Part shown: positions 27,374 through 35,383 of the stretch, in pieces | Layout: each line of letters opens with the position of its first letter | Numbering within the stretch: position 1 is the stretch's first letter | DNA from: Clostridium sp. AF37-5 | GTDB taxonomy: Bacteria; Bacillota; Clostridia; Lachnospirales; Lachnospiraceae | DNA length: 64,000 bases | Direction: 5' to 3' | Assembly: GCF_003477605.1 (NCBI RefSeq) | Contig: NZ_QUDR01000008.1 | Span: forward strand, 1-64,000 | Position numbers and translations under genes: made by a program | Notes under the pieces: model-generated | Databases searched by the model: none | What the model saw: only the letters and a program-made list of their open reading frames with translations | What the model was told of the DNA's origin: nothing

Positions 27374-28192
27374 TCACCCCACTGGCAAAATCTCAACATC
27401 CCCGCTGACGGTGTCAAAATCATAGCGGTTAATGCCCGAGCCACAGACAAACTTATCATCTTTTTTAGTTCCGGCAAAACTACAAGTTAAATCTCCGGAA
27501 ACGGAATCGTTTTCTGCCTCGAATTCAGAGTTACTTGGAATCGAAACCGAAATGTCACCACTGACGCTTTCCATGTCAATTTTCTGCGGTGTGACGGATG
27601 AGGTAATACGGCAGTCGCCACTCACGCTTTCACTGTCAATTCGTTCTGCACTTCCATTAAAAGTAAGGTTTCCGCTTACGGTATCAAGATAAAAATCTTT
27701 TGTAGAAAGACCGTTAATTGTAGTGTCGGCACTTACTACATCGCCGGAAATCTCCGATAAATTGGAAGCGAGTGAACGTGGAATCAAAATCTCTAAGTTC
27801 TTCCTGCCTAAGCTGTGGAAGAAGGAGAAGAAGCTGCCGCTTTCCCGGTAGCGGACATCTAAAGTTCCATCGTGATAATAATAATGTGCTTTGTCACTGT
27901 CGGATAGGTCGCTCGCACCATCTTCACGAATCTGAATAACATTTCCGTCATAAACATCAACTTTTACGGAGCCGCTTACCCAGTCGATGGAAAGACTGGA
28001 TAGTTCGGATGCAGATATATCAGCATTTCCCACCTGATACAAATCGGCATTGTCATAGCTGGAAAAAGAGCCAAATATCGGAAAGTTGCGGAAGGTGTTG
28101 CCAAGAATCCCCACAATTAAAATACCGATGAGGGCGAGCGTCAAAATGCCAAGTACAATAATCTTTATCCAGAGGGCAGTTTTCTTTTTCAT
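27374..28192 (-). CDS. DUF4097 beta-helix envelope protein
   Basis: 272 residues: N-terminal membrane helix (IIVLGILTLALIGILIVGIL) followed by an extracellular repeat domain in which the VSGD/VSGN unit recurs every 15-20 residues (SGDVVSADTTI, DTVSGNLTF, ESVSGDCRI, ESVSGDISV, DSVSGDLTC, DTVSGDVEI), the hallmark of DUF4097. Such proteins are commonly encoded with PadR and HAAS-domain proteins in envelope-stress modules, as here: it is the third gene of a minus-strand PadR operon, 12 bp after the HAAS gene. Confidence 0.9.
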   Translation of the reverse strand: MKKKTALWIKIIVLGILTLALIGILIVGILGNTFRNFPIFGSFSSYDNADLYQVGNADISASELSSLSIDWVSGSVKVDVYDGNVIQIREDGASDLSDSDKAHYYYHDGTLDVRYRESGSFFSFFHSLGRKNLEILIPRSLASNLSEISGDVVSADTTINGLSTKDFYLDTVSGNLTFNGSAERIDSESVSGDCRITSSVTPQKIDMESVSGDISVSIPSNSEFEAENDSVSGDLTCSFAGTKKDDKFVCGSGINRYDFDTVSGDVEILPVG

Positions 28193-28204
28193 AGTCGATC
28201 CCTC

Positions 28205-28873
28205 CTAATTTGCTTTCAGCTCGAAAACAGCTTTGATAATGGATTCAAGCGCGGCACCGATTAAGAAGATGACCCATGAAATGTGCCATGCCATAGTAGT
28301 AAAACTAATCACAAAGTACAAGGCGGTAATGAATACCCACAAAGCACTTTTAATGGCGCGCATTGCCTGCTTATTCGTGTCATTTTTACTCTGCCACTCT
28401 TTGAAATCTTCCATAAAAGTATCGTCCATTTTCGTGTAGCGCGGTTTTGTCATGGAATTGTAAATAATAATTCCGGTTGCGATGGCAATAAAAACAAAAA
28501 GACCACAAGCACCAATGGCGTCCGGCAGATGCAGACTGTCTGTAATAATTGGCGGTGTAACACACAAAATATAAAGCATGATGGCGATGGAAATGCGGAT
28601 GGCTGATTTTTTACGCCATGCCATATAATTTTCCGAGTCCATTTGGTTTGGCGTCTGGGACGAATCTTTCAGGGAAGCAAGAAGTTCATCCAAATCACCA
28701 ATACTTGCAATGGCAATGTTGTAAGCGGCTTCCTCTGATTTTCCCTCTGCCACAAGGTCGTGGTATTTGTCCACGATATTTTGCAAAATTTCTTCTTTTA
28801 CTTCAACTGCTTTTTTTGTATTTGGAACATCCTGAAATAAATGGTCCATGTAAGCTCGTAATTTGTTCTCCAT
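28205..28873 (-). CDS. HAAS-domain (DUF1700-like) membrane protein
   Basis: 222 residues. Cytoplasmic N-terminal HAAS domain (LRAYMDHLFQDVPNTKKAVE, EEILQNIVDKYHDL, AYNIAIASIGDLDELL) and three or four membrane helices after residue 90. HAAS domains associate with PadR regulators and are thought to couple them to the membrane. ATG 28873 has AAGGAGG seven bases upstream; the frame extends further up but without a site. Middle gene of the PadR-HAAS-DUF4097 operon. Confidence 0.85.
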   Translation of the reverse strand: MENKLRAYMDHLFQDVPNTKKAVEVKEEILQNIVDKYHDLVAEGKSEEAAYNIAIASIGDLDELLASLKDSSQTPNQMDSENYMAWRKKSAIRISIAIMLYILCVTPPIITDSLHLPDAIGACGLFVFIAIATGIIIYNSMTKPRYTKMDDTFMEDFKEWQSKNDTNKQAMRAIKSALWVFITALYFVISFTTMAWHISWVIFLIGAALESIIKAVFELKAN

Positions 28874-28908
28874 AAAATCCTCCTTATAAAATAGATTGTG
28901 CCATTTCA

Positions 28909-29259
28909 TTATACTTGTTTGGGATTTGACGGTTCCGAATGAATCAAAACGTCAATAAATCCCTTTGCAATCTCCCATTCGCTGCATAACTTCCGGTAGG
29001 CATTGCGGCCTTCCGGTGTAATGGTATAATAGCGTCTTCTGGCACCGGTATTTTCATTTCCCCAGTAAGAACAGATGTAACCGGCTTCTTCAAGCCGCCG
29101 GAATGCGGTATATAAAGTAGCTTCTTTTAGTTCATACTCATTTTGCGTAAGTTCCTGAATCCGTTTATTAATCTTATATCCGTAACTGTCCTCCTGCAAA
29201 AGCTGGGCGAGAATGATGGTATCGGTATGTCCTCGAATCAAGTCCGATGCAATTGACAT
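28909..29259 (-). CDS. PadR-family transcriptional regulator
   Basis: 117 residues. PadR winged helix: TDTIILAQLLQEDSYGYKIN, ELKEATLYTAFRRLEEAGYI, ARRRYYTITPEGRNAY. ATG 29259 follows GGGAGG. It heads the PadR/HAAS/DUF4097 operon and faces the DHFR operon; two large dyads in the 166-bp divergent region are likely operators, so it may control both directions. Confidence 0.92.
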   Translation of the reverse strand: MSIASDLIRGHTDTIILAQLLQEDSYGYKINKRIQELTQNEYELKEATLYTAFRRLEEAGYICSYWGNENTGARRRYYTITPEGRNAYRKLCSEWEIAKGFIDVLIHSEPSNPKQV

Positions 29260-29301
29260 GAACAATCCTCCCTTCATGTTTTGTTAGTGTTATTAAATCA
29301 T

Positions 29302-29367
29302 AATATACCTCGTCTGTCAAGGTATATTGAAAATATAAGTACATTTGTCACGATACTTGACAAATGT
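29302..29367. promoter_or_regulatory. two inverted repeats in the padR/DHFR divergent region
   Basis: AATATACCT-N9-AGGTATATT (29302-29328), perfect 9-bp arms, and ACATTTGTCA-N7-TGACAAATGT (29341-29367), perfect 10-bp arms. The ATA...TAT-flanked first dyad resembles PadR operators. Either could also overlap promoters of the divergent genes. Confidence 0.6.
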
Positions 29368-29425
29368 CATGCGATGCGATAGGGTGAGAGAATATGATGA
29401 TACAGTTAGAGAGAAGGGGTAACCG

Positions 29426-30232
29426 ATGATAGCGATTATTGTGGCGATGAGTGAGAACCGGGTGATTGGCAGAGAGGGAAAAATACCGTGGGACTTGCCG
29501 GAGGATAGAAAAAAATTTCAAATGCTGACGATGGGAAATGCTATTGTGATGGGACGCCGCACGTATGATGAAATTGGGCATCCGTTGCCTGGGCGGATGA
29601 CGTATCTTTTGTCCGGCACGAAAAAGGTTGAACTGGAAAACTGCCATACGGTGCAAAGTTTAGAAGAAGTATGGGAAAAAGAAAAAAACACCGGGCGGGA
29701 CATCTTTATCTGCGGCGGGGCGTCGGTATATGAAGAAGCGCTTAGGAATACCGATAAAATATATGTAACGAAACTTTTGGAAAAGGTAGAAGGAGACACT
29801 TTTTTTCCTATGTTTTCGGAGGAAGAATTTGTGGAAAAAAGCTGTGAAATTTTAGTGCCTCAAAAGGCTGTTTTTTATGAATATGAGCGAGTGCAAAAAA
29901 AGGGTAAATTTATGCTTTCCACACTGAAAGATTTGTGGTATGATGGTAAAATGGTTACGAAAGAGAAACAGTTGCGGATTTTCGATGAAAAAAGCGGTAA
30001 ATGGGAAGTTTTTTCTCCGGTGATTTTTCAAAATTGTATGCGGCCGGACGAGATTACGATTTATCCGCTTACGATTACTTTACTCGCTGAAGATAGAATA
30101 CAGATTACGACAAAATATCAGCAGAAGGAAGTCGATTTGAAAGATAAGGAAATCGAAGTATGCGAATGGGAAGCGAAAATTCATAAAGTGGAATGTATGC
30201 ATTGTGAAAACTGCGGCAGATGCGGCTGGTAG
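29426..30232 (+). CDS. dihydrofolate reductase with an uncharacterised C-terminal domain
   Basis: 268 residues. 1-157 is a complete DHFR: IAIIVAMSENRVIGREGKIP, WDLPEDRKKF, MGRRTYDEIG, FICGGASVYEEAL, ending FYEYERV. It reduces dihydrofolate with NADPH. The extra 110 residues (from KKGKFMLSTLKDLWYDGK to the end) match nothing I recognise; they are charged and finish in a cysteine cluster (ECMHCENCGRCGW). A possible internal ATG at 29911 has a poor site. The stop overlaps the start region of the MATE gene that follows. The DHFR part is certain; the extension's role is not. Confidence 0.9.
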   Translation: MIAIIVAMSENRVIGREGKIPWDLPEDRKKFQMLTMGNAIVMGRRTYDEIGHPLPGRMTYLLSGTKKVELENCHTVQSLEEVWEKEKNTGRDIFICGGASVYEEALRNTDKIYVTKLLEKVEGDTFFPMFSEEEFVEKSCEILVPQKAVFYEYERVQKKGKFMLSTLKDLWYDGKMVTKEKQLRIFDEKSGKWEVFSPVIFQNCMRPDEITIYPLTITLLAEDRIQITTKYQQKEVDLKDKEIEVCEWEAKIHKVECMHCENCGRCGW

Positions 30233-30260
30233 ATGGGAAGAACTAAGAGGTGCAAAAGAA

Positions 30261-31628
30261 GTGAAAAATCAAACGATTTACAAAAGGGCATTGAAGCTTG
30301 CGATTCCGATGATGATACAAAATGGTATTACCAACATGGTCGGGTTAATTGATAATGTGATGGTTGGTAGCATTGGAACAGAAGCGATGACGGCTGTCTC
30401 GATTGTCGGACAGCTTATTTTTGTTTTTAATCTTGCTATTTTCGGAGGAATATCGGGGCCCGGTATCTATGCTGCCCAGTATTATGGACAGGGAAATGAA
30501 GAGGGATTCCGTAATGCGGTCCGCATGAAAATGTGGATTTGCGGGATTTGTATTATAGCCGGACTTTTACTCTTTTTGCTGGCGGGAGAGAATTTGATTG
30601 GTCTTTATCTTCACGGTGAAAGCCAAGTTGTGAATGCGTCGCTTACGATGTCTTATGCAAAAGAATATCTCGCAATTATGTTATTTACTTTTGTTCCGTT
30701 TGGCGTGACGCAGATTTATGCGAGCAGTCTGAGAGAGACCGGAGAAAGTATAAAGCCGATGGTAGCAGGCATTGCATCTGTGGTTATTGATGTGGTATTT
30801 AACTATTTTCTTATTTATGGAAAATTTGGATTCCCTGAGCTTGGAGTGAGGGGAGCAGCAATTGCTACTTTGATGGCGCGTGTGGTTGAGATGTTAGTCG
30901 TGGTTATCTGGACGCACTGCAAAAAGAAGGAAATTACATTTATCAATGGATTGTACCGGACGCTTCTTGTGCCGAAGGCAATTATGGGAGAAATGATAAA
31001 AAAAGGACTTCCTATTTTCTTAAACGAGTTTTTGTGGGCGGGCAGCATTGCGGCGTTGACACAGTGCTATTCGACACGGGGCTTGGAGATTGTGGCAGGA
31101 CTTCAGATTTCTAATGCCATTTGCAACCTTTTAAATGTTGTATTTATTTCTCTCGGCTCCGCCGTTGGTATTTTGAGCGGTCAGACACTCGGAGCGGGCG
31201 AATACGACAAGGCAAAGAAAAATGCATACTCACTGATGAAATTTGCGGGTGTGATTTGTGTGGGACTTACAATACTTTTAGTTTCCATTTCGGGAGTTTT
31301 TCCGAATTTGTATGATACAACGAGCCAGGTGCGAAATTACGGAACGTGGTTTATTATTATCACGGCATTGTTTTTCCCGGTACAGGGTGTTTTAAATGCT
31401 CTTTATTTTACCGTCCGTTCCGGGGGAAAAACATTTATCACGTTTTTGTTTGACAGTGTGTATTCGTGGGTTGTACCGCTTCCGATTGCGGCGGTATTAT
31501 GCTACTACACAGGTCTTCCCATTCTGGGCGTATATGCGATTGTACAGGCAGCAGATTTAATCAAACTTGCTGTGGGATATATCCTGATTCAAAAGGGAGT
31601 CTGGATTAGTAATATTGTAGAGGATTAG
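30261..31628 (+). CDS. MATE-family efflux transporter
   Basis: 456 residues, 12 predicted membrane helices, the NorM/MATE fold: KLAIPMMIQNGITNMVGLID near the start, SLRETGESIKPMVAGIAS before helix 5, and TLGAGEYDKAKKNAYSLM in the second half. Na+- or H+-coupled export of organic cations. GTG 30261 is chosen because AAGAGGTG lies seven to nine bases upstream; the ATG at 30204 is inside the DHFR gene. Second gene of a DHFR-MATE-NSS operon. Confidence 0.88.
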   Translation: MKNQTIYKRALKLAIPMMIQNGITNMVGLIDNVMVGSIGTEAMTAVSIVGQLIFVFNLAIFGGISGPGIYAAQYYGQGNEEGFRNAVRMKMWICGICIIAGLLLFLLAGENLIGLYLHGESQVVNASLTMSYAKEYLAIMLFTFVPFGVTQIYASSLRETGESIKPMVAGIASVVIDVVFNYFLIYGKFGFPELGVRGAAIATLMARVVEMLVVVIWTHCKKKEITFINGLYRTLLVPKAIMGEMIKKGLPIFLNEFLWAGSIAALTQCYSTRGLEIVAGLQISNAICNLLNVVFISLGSAVGILSGQTLGAGEYDKAKKNAYSLMKFAGVICVGLTILLVSISGVFPNLYDTTSQVRNYGTWFIIITALFFPVQGVLNALYFTVRSGGKTFITFLFDSVYSWVVPLPIAAVLCYYTGLPILGVYAIVQAADLIKLAVGYILIQKGVWISNIVED

Positions 31629-31642
31629 AAAAGGAGATTGTT

Positions 31643-33190
31643 ATGAAACATGAAAAAAGGTCAAAGTGGTCATCACAGGCAACATTTATTTTAGCGGCGA
31701 TTGGTTCCGCCGTTGGACTTGGAAATGCGTGGCGCTTTCCGGGACTTGCCGCAAAGCACGGAGGCGGAACATATTTGTTAATTTACTTAGTTGCGCTGTT
31801 TGTTGTCGGAATTCCACTTCTGATGATGGAGGTTTCCGTTGCACGTAAATTCCACCGCGGTGCCGGCGAAAGTATGCGGGGAATTAATAAAAAGACAGAG
31901 TTTATCGGATGGGCAGCAACATCAAATGCATTTGTTATTTCTACCTATTATGCAGTTGTTTTCGCATGGGTAATTTTGATGACGGTATGCTCGGTAAAAT
32001 TTGCCGGTATGACAGGAGATGTAAATGCGGCGCAGAATCTTTTTGCCGATGTAACACAGACAACATGGGATATCAAAGGTTTTAGTATTCCGATTCCGGT
32101 ACTGCTTTCTGTTATCGTGGCTTGGGCAGCGATTTACTATTGTATCCGAAATGGTGCAAGCAGTGTGGGTAAAGTTGTAAAGTATACCGTATTTCTTCCG
32201 GTTATTCTGCTTGTCATTATGGCAATCAAGGGATGTACAATGTCGGGTGCCGGTGAAGGTCTTCGGATGTTTTTCATTCCAAGCATGAGTGCTTTTGAAG
32301 ATCCAAGTTTGTGGATTGATGCCATTGGACAGGTATTTTACAGTTTATCGATTATGATGGCAATTATGTTTGCATATGGTTCTTATCTTGGCGAGTCGGC
32401 AAATGTGGCGAAAGACTGTGTAATTATTGCGCTTTCGGATGCCGCAGTCAGCGTTTTGTCAGGTATCGTTATGTTTTCCACAATGGGTGGTGTTGGGATG
32501 CTTGATTCGATTACGGATTCCGGAATTGCAACAGCATTTATCGTATACCCGCAGGCAATTGTAAATCTTACGGACATTGGCTGGTTTAATGCCTTGTTTG
32601 GTGCTATTTTCTACCTGATGTTAGTAACGCTTGCGATTGATTCAGCCTTTTCGATTATCGAGGGTGTGTCGGCATCGGTGGCAGATAAGTTCCATTTGAA
32701 TCCAAAGAAGGTGACACGGTGGGCCTGTGTAATCAGTGCAATTATTTCTTTATTATACGCGACACGTGCCGGTGTAGCATGGCTTGACATTGTGGATAAT
32801 TGGACAAATCAGATTAACTTGATTGTAATCGGAATTTTGGAATGTATTGCAGTTGGCTGGTGCTTTCAGATTGATAAAGTGTGGCAGCAGATTAATCGAA
32901 ATACAAAGAAATTTAAAATGCCTCGTATGTGGATTCGTCTTGCGATTCGTTACATTGCGCCAGCGACATTATTGATTTTGTTTGTGTGGAATCTGTACGT
33001 TTTGTTTGTGCAGAAAGGCGGTCATTATGGTTATGCTCTGTGGGCAGAGTGCCTTGCCGGATGGCTTGTATCGGCGCTTGTGTTTGCGAGCGGATTTATT
33101 CTCAAATTAATTGTGAGACATAAAAAGAAACACGGGTTTGTTGAAGATGAAATCGTGTGGGAAGAAAACGACCCGGAAGTTGAAAAATAA
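31643..33190 (+). CDS. sodium-dependent amino-acid transporter (NSS/SNF family)
   Basis: 515 residues with 11-12 helices. The unwound TM1 substrate/Na+ site is clear in AAIGSAVGLGNAWRFP, followed by GGGTYLLIYLVALFVVGIP. Homologous to bacterial tryptophan/amino-acid importers such as TnaT and MhsT. AAAGGAG nine bases before the ATG; 14 bp after the MATE gene, so co-transcribed. tRNA-Gly on the other strand begins four bases after its stop. Confidence 0.93.
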   Translation: MKHEKRSKWSSQATFILAAIGSAVGLGNAWRFPGLAAKHGGGTYLLIYLVALFVVGIPLLMMEVSVARKFHRGAGESMRGINKKTEFIGWAATSNAFVISTYYAVVFAWVILMTVCSVKFAGMTGDVNAAQNLFADVTQTTWDIKGFSIPIPVLLSVIVAWAAIYYCIRNGASSVGKVVKYTVFLPVILLVIMAIKGCTMSGAGEGLRMFFIPSMSAFEDPSLWIDAIGQVFYSLSIMMAIMFAYGSYLGESANVAKDCVIIALSDAAVSVLSGIVMFSTMGGVGMLDSITDSGIATAFIVYPQAIVNLTDIGWFNALFGAIFYLMLVTLAIDSAFSIIEGVSASVADKFHLNPKKVTRWACVISAIISLLYATRAGVAWLDIVDNWTNQINLIVIGILECIAVGWCFQIDKVWQQINRNTKKFKMPRMWIRLAIRYIAPATLLILFVWNLYVLFVQKGGHYGYALWAECLAGWLVSALVFASGFILKLIVRHKKKHGFVEDEIVWEENDPEVEK

Positions 33191-33193
33191 AAA

Positions 33194-33264
33194 AGCAGAT
33201 GACGGGAATCGAACCCGCCTCTCCAGCTTGGGAAGCTGGCGTTCTACCGATGAACTACATCTGC
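33194..33264 (-). tRNA. tRNA-Gly (CCC)
   Basis: 71 nt. Acceptor GCAGATG pairs perfectly with CATCTGC; anticodon stem CCAGC/GCTGG with loop TTCCCAA gives CCC; T loop TTCGATT. Its 3' end lies four bases from the NSS transporter stop (convergent). tRNA 3' ends are common integration targets, but no integrase is next to it. Confidence 0.94.
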
Positions 33265-33358
33265 CTAAGTGTGGCGACAGGAGAAATCCTGCCGCCTTTT
33301 CTATTTTAACTTGAAATATTTAATCTGTCAATTTTTCTTCATGACAGAGGGATATAAA

Positions 33359-33850
33359 TTAGGATACGATACCATTACTATTACAGGAAATGGTAACAGA
33401 TTTTGTGAATTTTTTTTGGACATTGTTATCTGAATGAACTGCAACTGCCGTTGCGGTTGCGGAAGAGCCTCTTTTGCTTGAAGTAACAGTTTTAATTTTC
33501 CATGCGGAGGAAGGGCATGTTGTACTATGGGAATAAGAGGTACATTTAGATGTGCGACCGTTATACGTGAATGTGGCCTTAATTGATACAGACCAAAGTG
33601 TTAAACCATTTTTGCTCTTATATTTGGAGGTCTTTGTTTTTGTTATGGACTTTGATGAAGAAAGGTAGGAAATATTATTAGAAAATGCAGGTGTACCAGT
33701 AATAATGGTTTCAAGATAGTCTCCATTTTCTAATAAATAAATCTGTTTTGACGATGTGAAGCTGGCGGCCTGACTTTTTCTAGATAAGATAGAAAAAGAA
33801 AAACAAATAAAAAGTGTAACAAATAATAATCTTGTTGTAAAATTTTTCAT
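33359..33850 (-). CDS. secreted protein of unknown function, 163 residues
   Basis: Signal peptide (NFTTRLLFVTLFICFSFSIL, cleavage near SQAAS), then a Ser/Thr/Lys-rich beta-type domain of about 135 residues with two cysteines near 100-110 (TSKCTSYSHSTTC) and a late ISCNSNG. I do not recognise the family. ATG 33850 with GGGGGA nine bases upstream; the longer frame overlaps the upstream gene. It is the last gene of a PadR-led minus-strand operon and its general character parallels the small secreted protein of the divergent cluster at 34909. Confidence 0.7.
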   Translation of the reverse strand: MKNFTTRLLFVTLFICFSFSILSRKSQAASFTSSKQIYLLENGDYLETIITGTPAFSNNISYLSSSKSITKTKTSKYKSKNGLTLWSVSIKATFTYNGRTSKCTSYSHSTTCPSSAWKIKTVTSSKRGSSATATAVAVHSDNNVQKKFTKSVTISCNSNGIVS

Positions 33851-33869
33851 AGCTATAATTCCCCCGTAT

Positions 33870-34247
33870 TTAATCTGTAATTTCAGTTTCTTCGAAATAA
33901 ATAGATTCGCGTTCAAAAACTTTATATGCACAGTAACTGTCGATACTATATACTGTTACGGCGATTAATGCAATCAAGAGAAATATGGCGATTCCTCTTT
34001 TTAACCATTTGGAAAGTTGTATTCTTTTAACAAAATCATTGATATCAATATTTGAAAAATAGGTATTGGAAATTTCACTTGGACGTCCGAAGTCCTGATA
34101 TAAATCATCTATCGAGAATACTTCTTTTTCTAGGCAGTAGTCATTAATTTGTTCCGAAAGTTTTTTTAGATGCCGTCGTTCCGGTTTTCCCATAATCGGA
34201 AAGAATGATTTTACTTCCTTCAAGTAGCGCTGTTTCAATTTACTCAT
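33870..34247 (-). CDS. DUF6120/HAAS-like membrane protein
   Basis: 125 residues. N-terminal HAAS-like part (LKQRYLKEVKSFFPIMGKPE, RRHLKKLSEQINDY, DLYQDFGRPSEISNTYF), one membrane helix at about 83-103 (GIAIFLLIALIAVTVYSI), and a short outer tail. It overlaps the end of the PadR gene by eight bases, as is usual for PadR-HAAS pairs, and should relay a membrane signal to PadR. Confidence 0.78.
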   Translation of the reverse strand: MSKLKQRYLKEVKSFFPIMGKPERRHLKKLSEQINDYCLEKEVFSIDDLYQDFGRPSEISNTYFSNIDINDFVKRIQLSKWLKRGIAIFLLIALIAVTVYSIDSYCAYKVFERESIYFEETEITD

Positions 34248-34587
34248 TTAGATTGCCTCCCAAAAAATTAATTATGTGATTTACACCGTCAATCATGTTA
34301 TTATAATTAGCTGTAATTTTTGTGAGATACTCTTTCCCGGTTTCTTCTAGATGGTAGTATACTCGTGTTCTTTTTTTCCCCACAAGTTTTGAGTATTCAC
34401 TTATCAGATTTTCGTTTTCTAATTTATAGGTGACCGTGTAAATGGTATTAAGAGAAATAGATAGTAAATGTTCGGAATTATTGTTAATCATTTTTTGAAT
34501 TTCGTAAACATAACTATCTTGTTGCTCTAAAATTTTAAGTACCAATAATTCTGTAATTCCGGTAATAAGGTTATTTTTGTATGCCAT
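34240..34587 (-). CDS. PadR-family transcriptional regulator (second)
   Basis: 115 residues. ITELLVLKILEQQDSYVYEI, LSISLNTIYTVTYKLENENL and KKRTRVYYHLEETGKEYLTK form a PadR winged helix with its dimerisation helix. ATG 34587 follows GGAGGAA. It is transcribed away from the secreted-protein/ABC cluster across 320 bp and is the obvious candidate to repress that cluster and its own operon. Confidence 0.9.
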   Translation of the reverse strand: MAYKNNLITGITELLVLKILEQQDSYVYEIQKMINNNSEHLLSISLNTIYTVTYKLENENLISEYSKLVGKKRTRVYYHLEETGKEYLTKITANYNNMIDGVNHIINFLGGNLNE

Positions 34588-34670
34588 TTTTTCCTCCATA
34601 GCACCCACCTTGCATATCCATAATATCATATTATGTTTAAATTTTCAATATTACGGTGTAAAAAATATTG

Positions 34671-34699
34671 TTGACAAAAATAATTAGATATATTAATAT
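34671..34699 (+). promoter_or_regulatory. strong sigma-A promoter of the secreted-protein/ABC cluster
   Basis: Perfect TTGACA, 17 bases, TAATAT (with further TATAAT-like sequence just downstream). The start would lie near 34706, giving a leader of about 200 nt that holds a short ORF and a hairpin before the gene at 34909. Confidence 0.7.
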
Positions 34700-34762
34700 A
34701 ATAATAAAGTTTTATAAAATTAATAAAATCTTATGCTATTGAGTGGGAAAGGTGGTGAGAGA

Positions 34763-34819
34763 ATGTATAGAGGATATTCGTGCAGAGAAATAATTGAAAA
34801 AAGCGTTCTTTTCATGTAA
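34763..34819 (+). CDS. possible 18-residue leader peptide
   Basis: ATG with AAAGGTGG upstream, reading MYRGYSCREIIEKSVLFM and then TAA. The frame ends inside the left arm of the following 12-bp hairpin, so ribosome position on this ORF could affect folding. Its only support is the ribosome-binding site and position. Confidence 0.4.
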   Translation: MYRGYSCREIIEKSVLFM

Positions 34820-34842
34820 TGGTGAGATATTGAAAAGAACGC
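34803..34842 (+). repeat. 12-bp perfect hairpin in the leader of the secreted-protein cluster
   Basis: GCGTTCTTTTCA and TGAAAAGAACGC around a 16-base loop. There is no T run, so it is not a simple terminator; it could be an operator, an mRNA-stability stem, or part of a leader-peptide switch. Confidence 0.65.
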
Positions 34843-34908
34843 ATACATAAGAGTACAGTTAAATAATATCAAAGATCAAACAAAAAATCAATTGGAGGAT
34901 GAACGGAT

Positions 34909-35295
34909 ATGAGAAAAATTAAAAAAATGGGTGCTTTAATCACAGCAGCGGCATTGACAGTAACACTTATAGGAACAGCAGCAGATGCATCTGCTTTTTC
35001 AAAGACAAAATATGGTTTTACTTTAAGTGGAGATCATTCAATTTCAAGGACAAAAGGATCTGCTTGGGGGTCGGTTAAGCCGAAATCATATGTGAGTATT
35101 GCGTCTGTTTACAAATACAAAAAAAGGAATGGTGAGGTGAAAATAGCTCCAACAGATCTTACAGGAGCAGGAAATTCCACAGGAGCTGATTGGAGTTATA
35201 CAATCCCTAGTGGAAAATCCATTAGTATTACGACAAAATGGACAGGTATTTATAAGAAAAAAACTATAACAAGTGAAGATACCATTAAATACTAA
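34909..35295 (+). CDS. small secreted protein, candidate peptide effector
   Basis: 128 residues. Signal peptide (RKIKKMGALITAAALTVTLI, cleavage near ASAFS) and a mature part of about 97 residues rich in Ser, Lys, Gly and aromatic residues (YGFTLSGDHSISRTKGSAWG, IPSGKSISITTKWTGIYKKK), no cysteine. I do not recognise the family. GGAGGATGAACGG precedes the ATG. It has its own long leader and strong promoter and is followed by two lipoproteins and an ABC transporter, which recalls Sec-dependent bacteriocin or signal-protein clusters such as lactococcin 972, but no sequence identity is claimed. Confidence 0.72.
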   Translation: MRKIKKMGALITAAALTVTLIGTAADASAFSKTKYGFTLSGDHSISRTKGSAWGSVKPKSYVSIASVYKYKKRNGEVKIAPTDLTGAGNSTGADWSYTIPSGKSISITTKWTGIYKKKTITSEDTIKY

Positions 35296-35383
35296 CATTG
35301 CGTAATCCAGTTTAGCCATAAGAAACAAAAAAGTTTCTTATGGCTATGATAAAAAATATAAATTCTATCAAAGGAGAAAAGGT

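Noticed and set aside
33194..33264. tRNA-Gly as the attachment site of an integrated island
   Set aside because: No integrase and no repeated copy of the tRNA 3' end were found near the adjacent cluster, so integration there is unsupported.
34803..34842. Terminator ahead of the secreted-protein gene
   Set aside because: The hairpin has a 16-base loop and is followed by GCATACATAAG with no U run.
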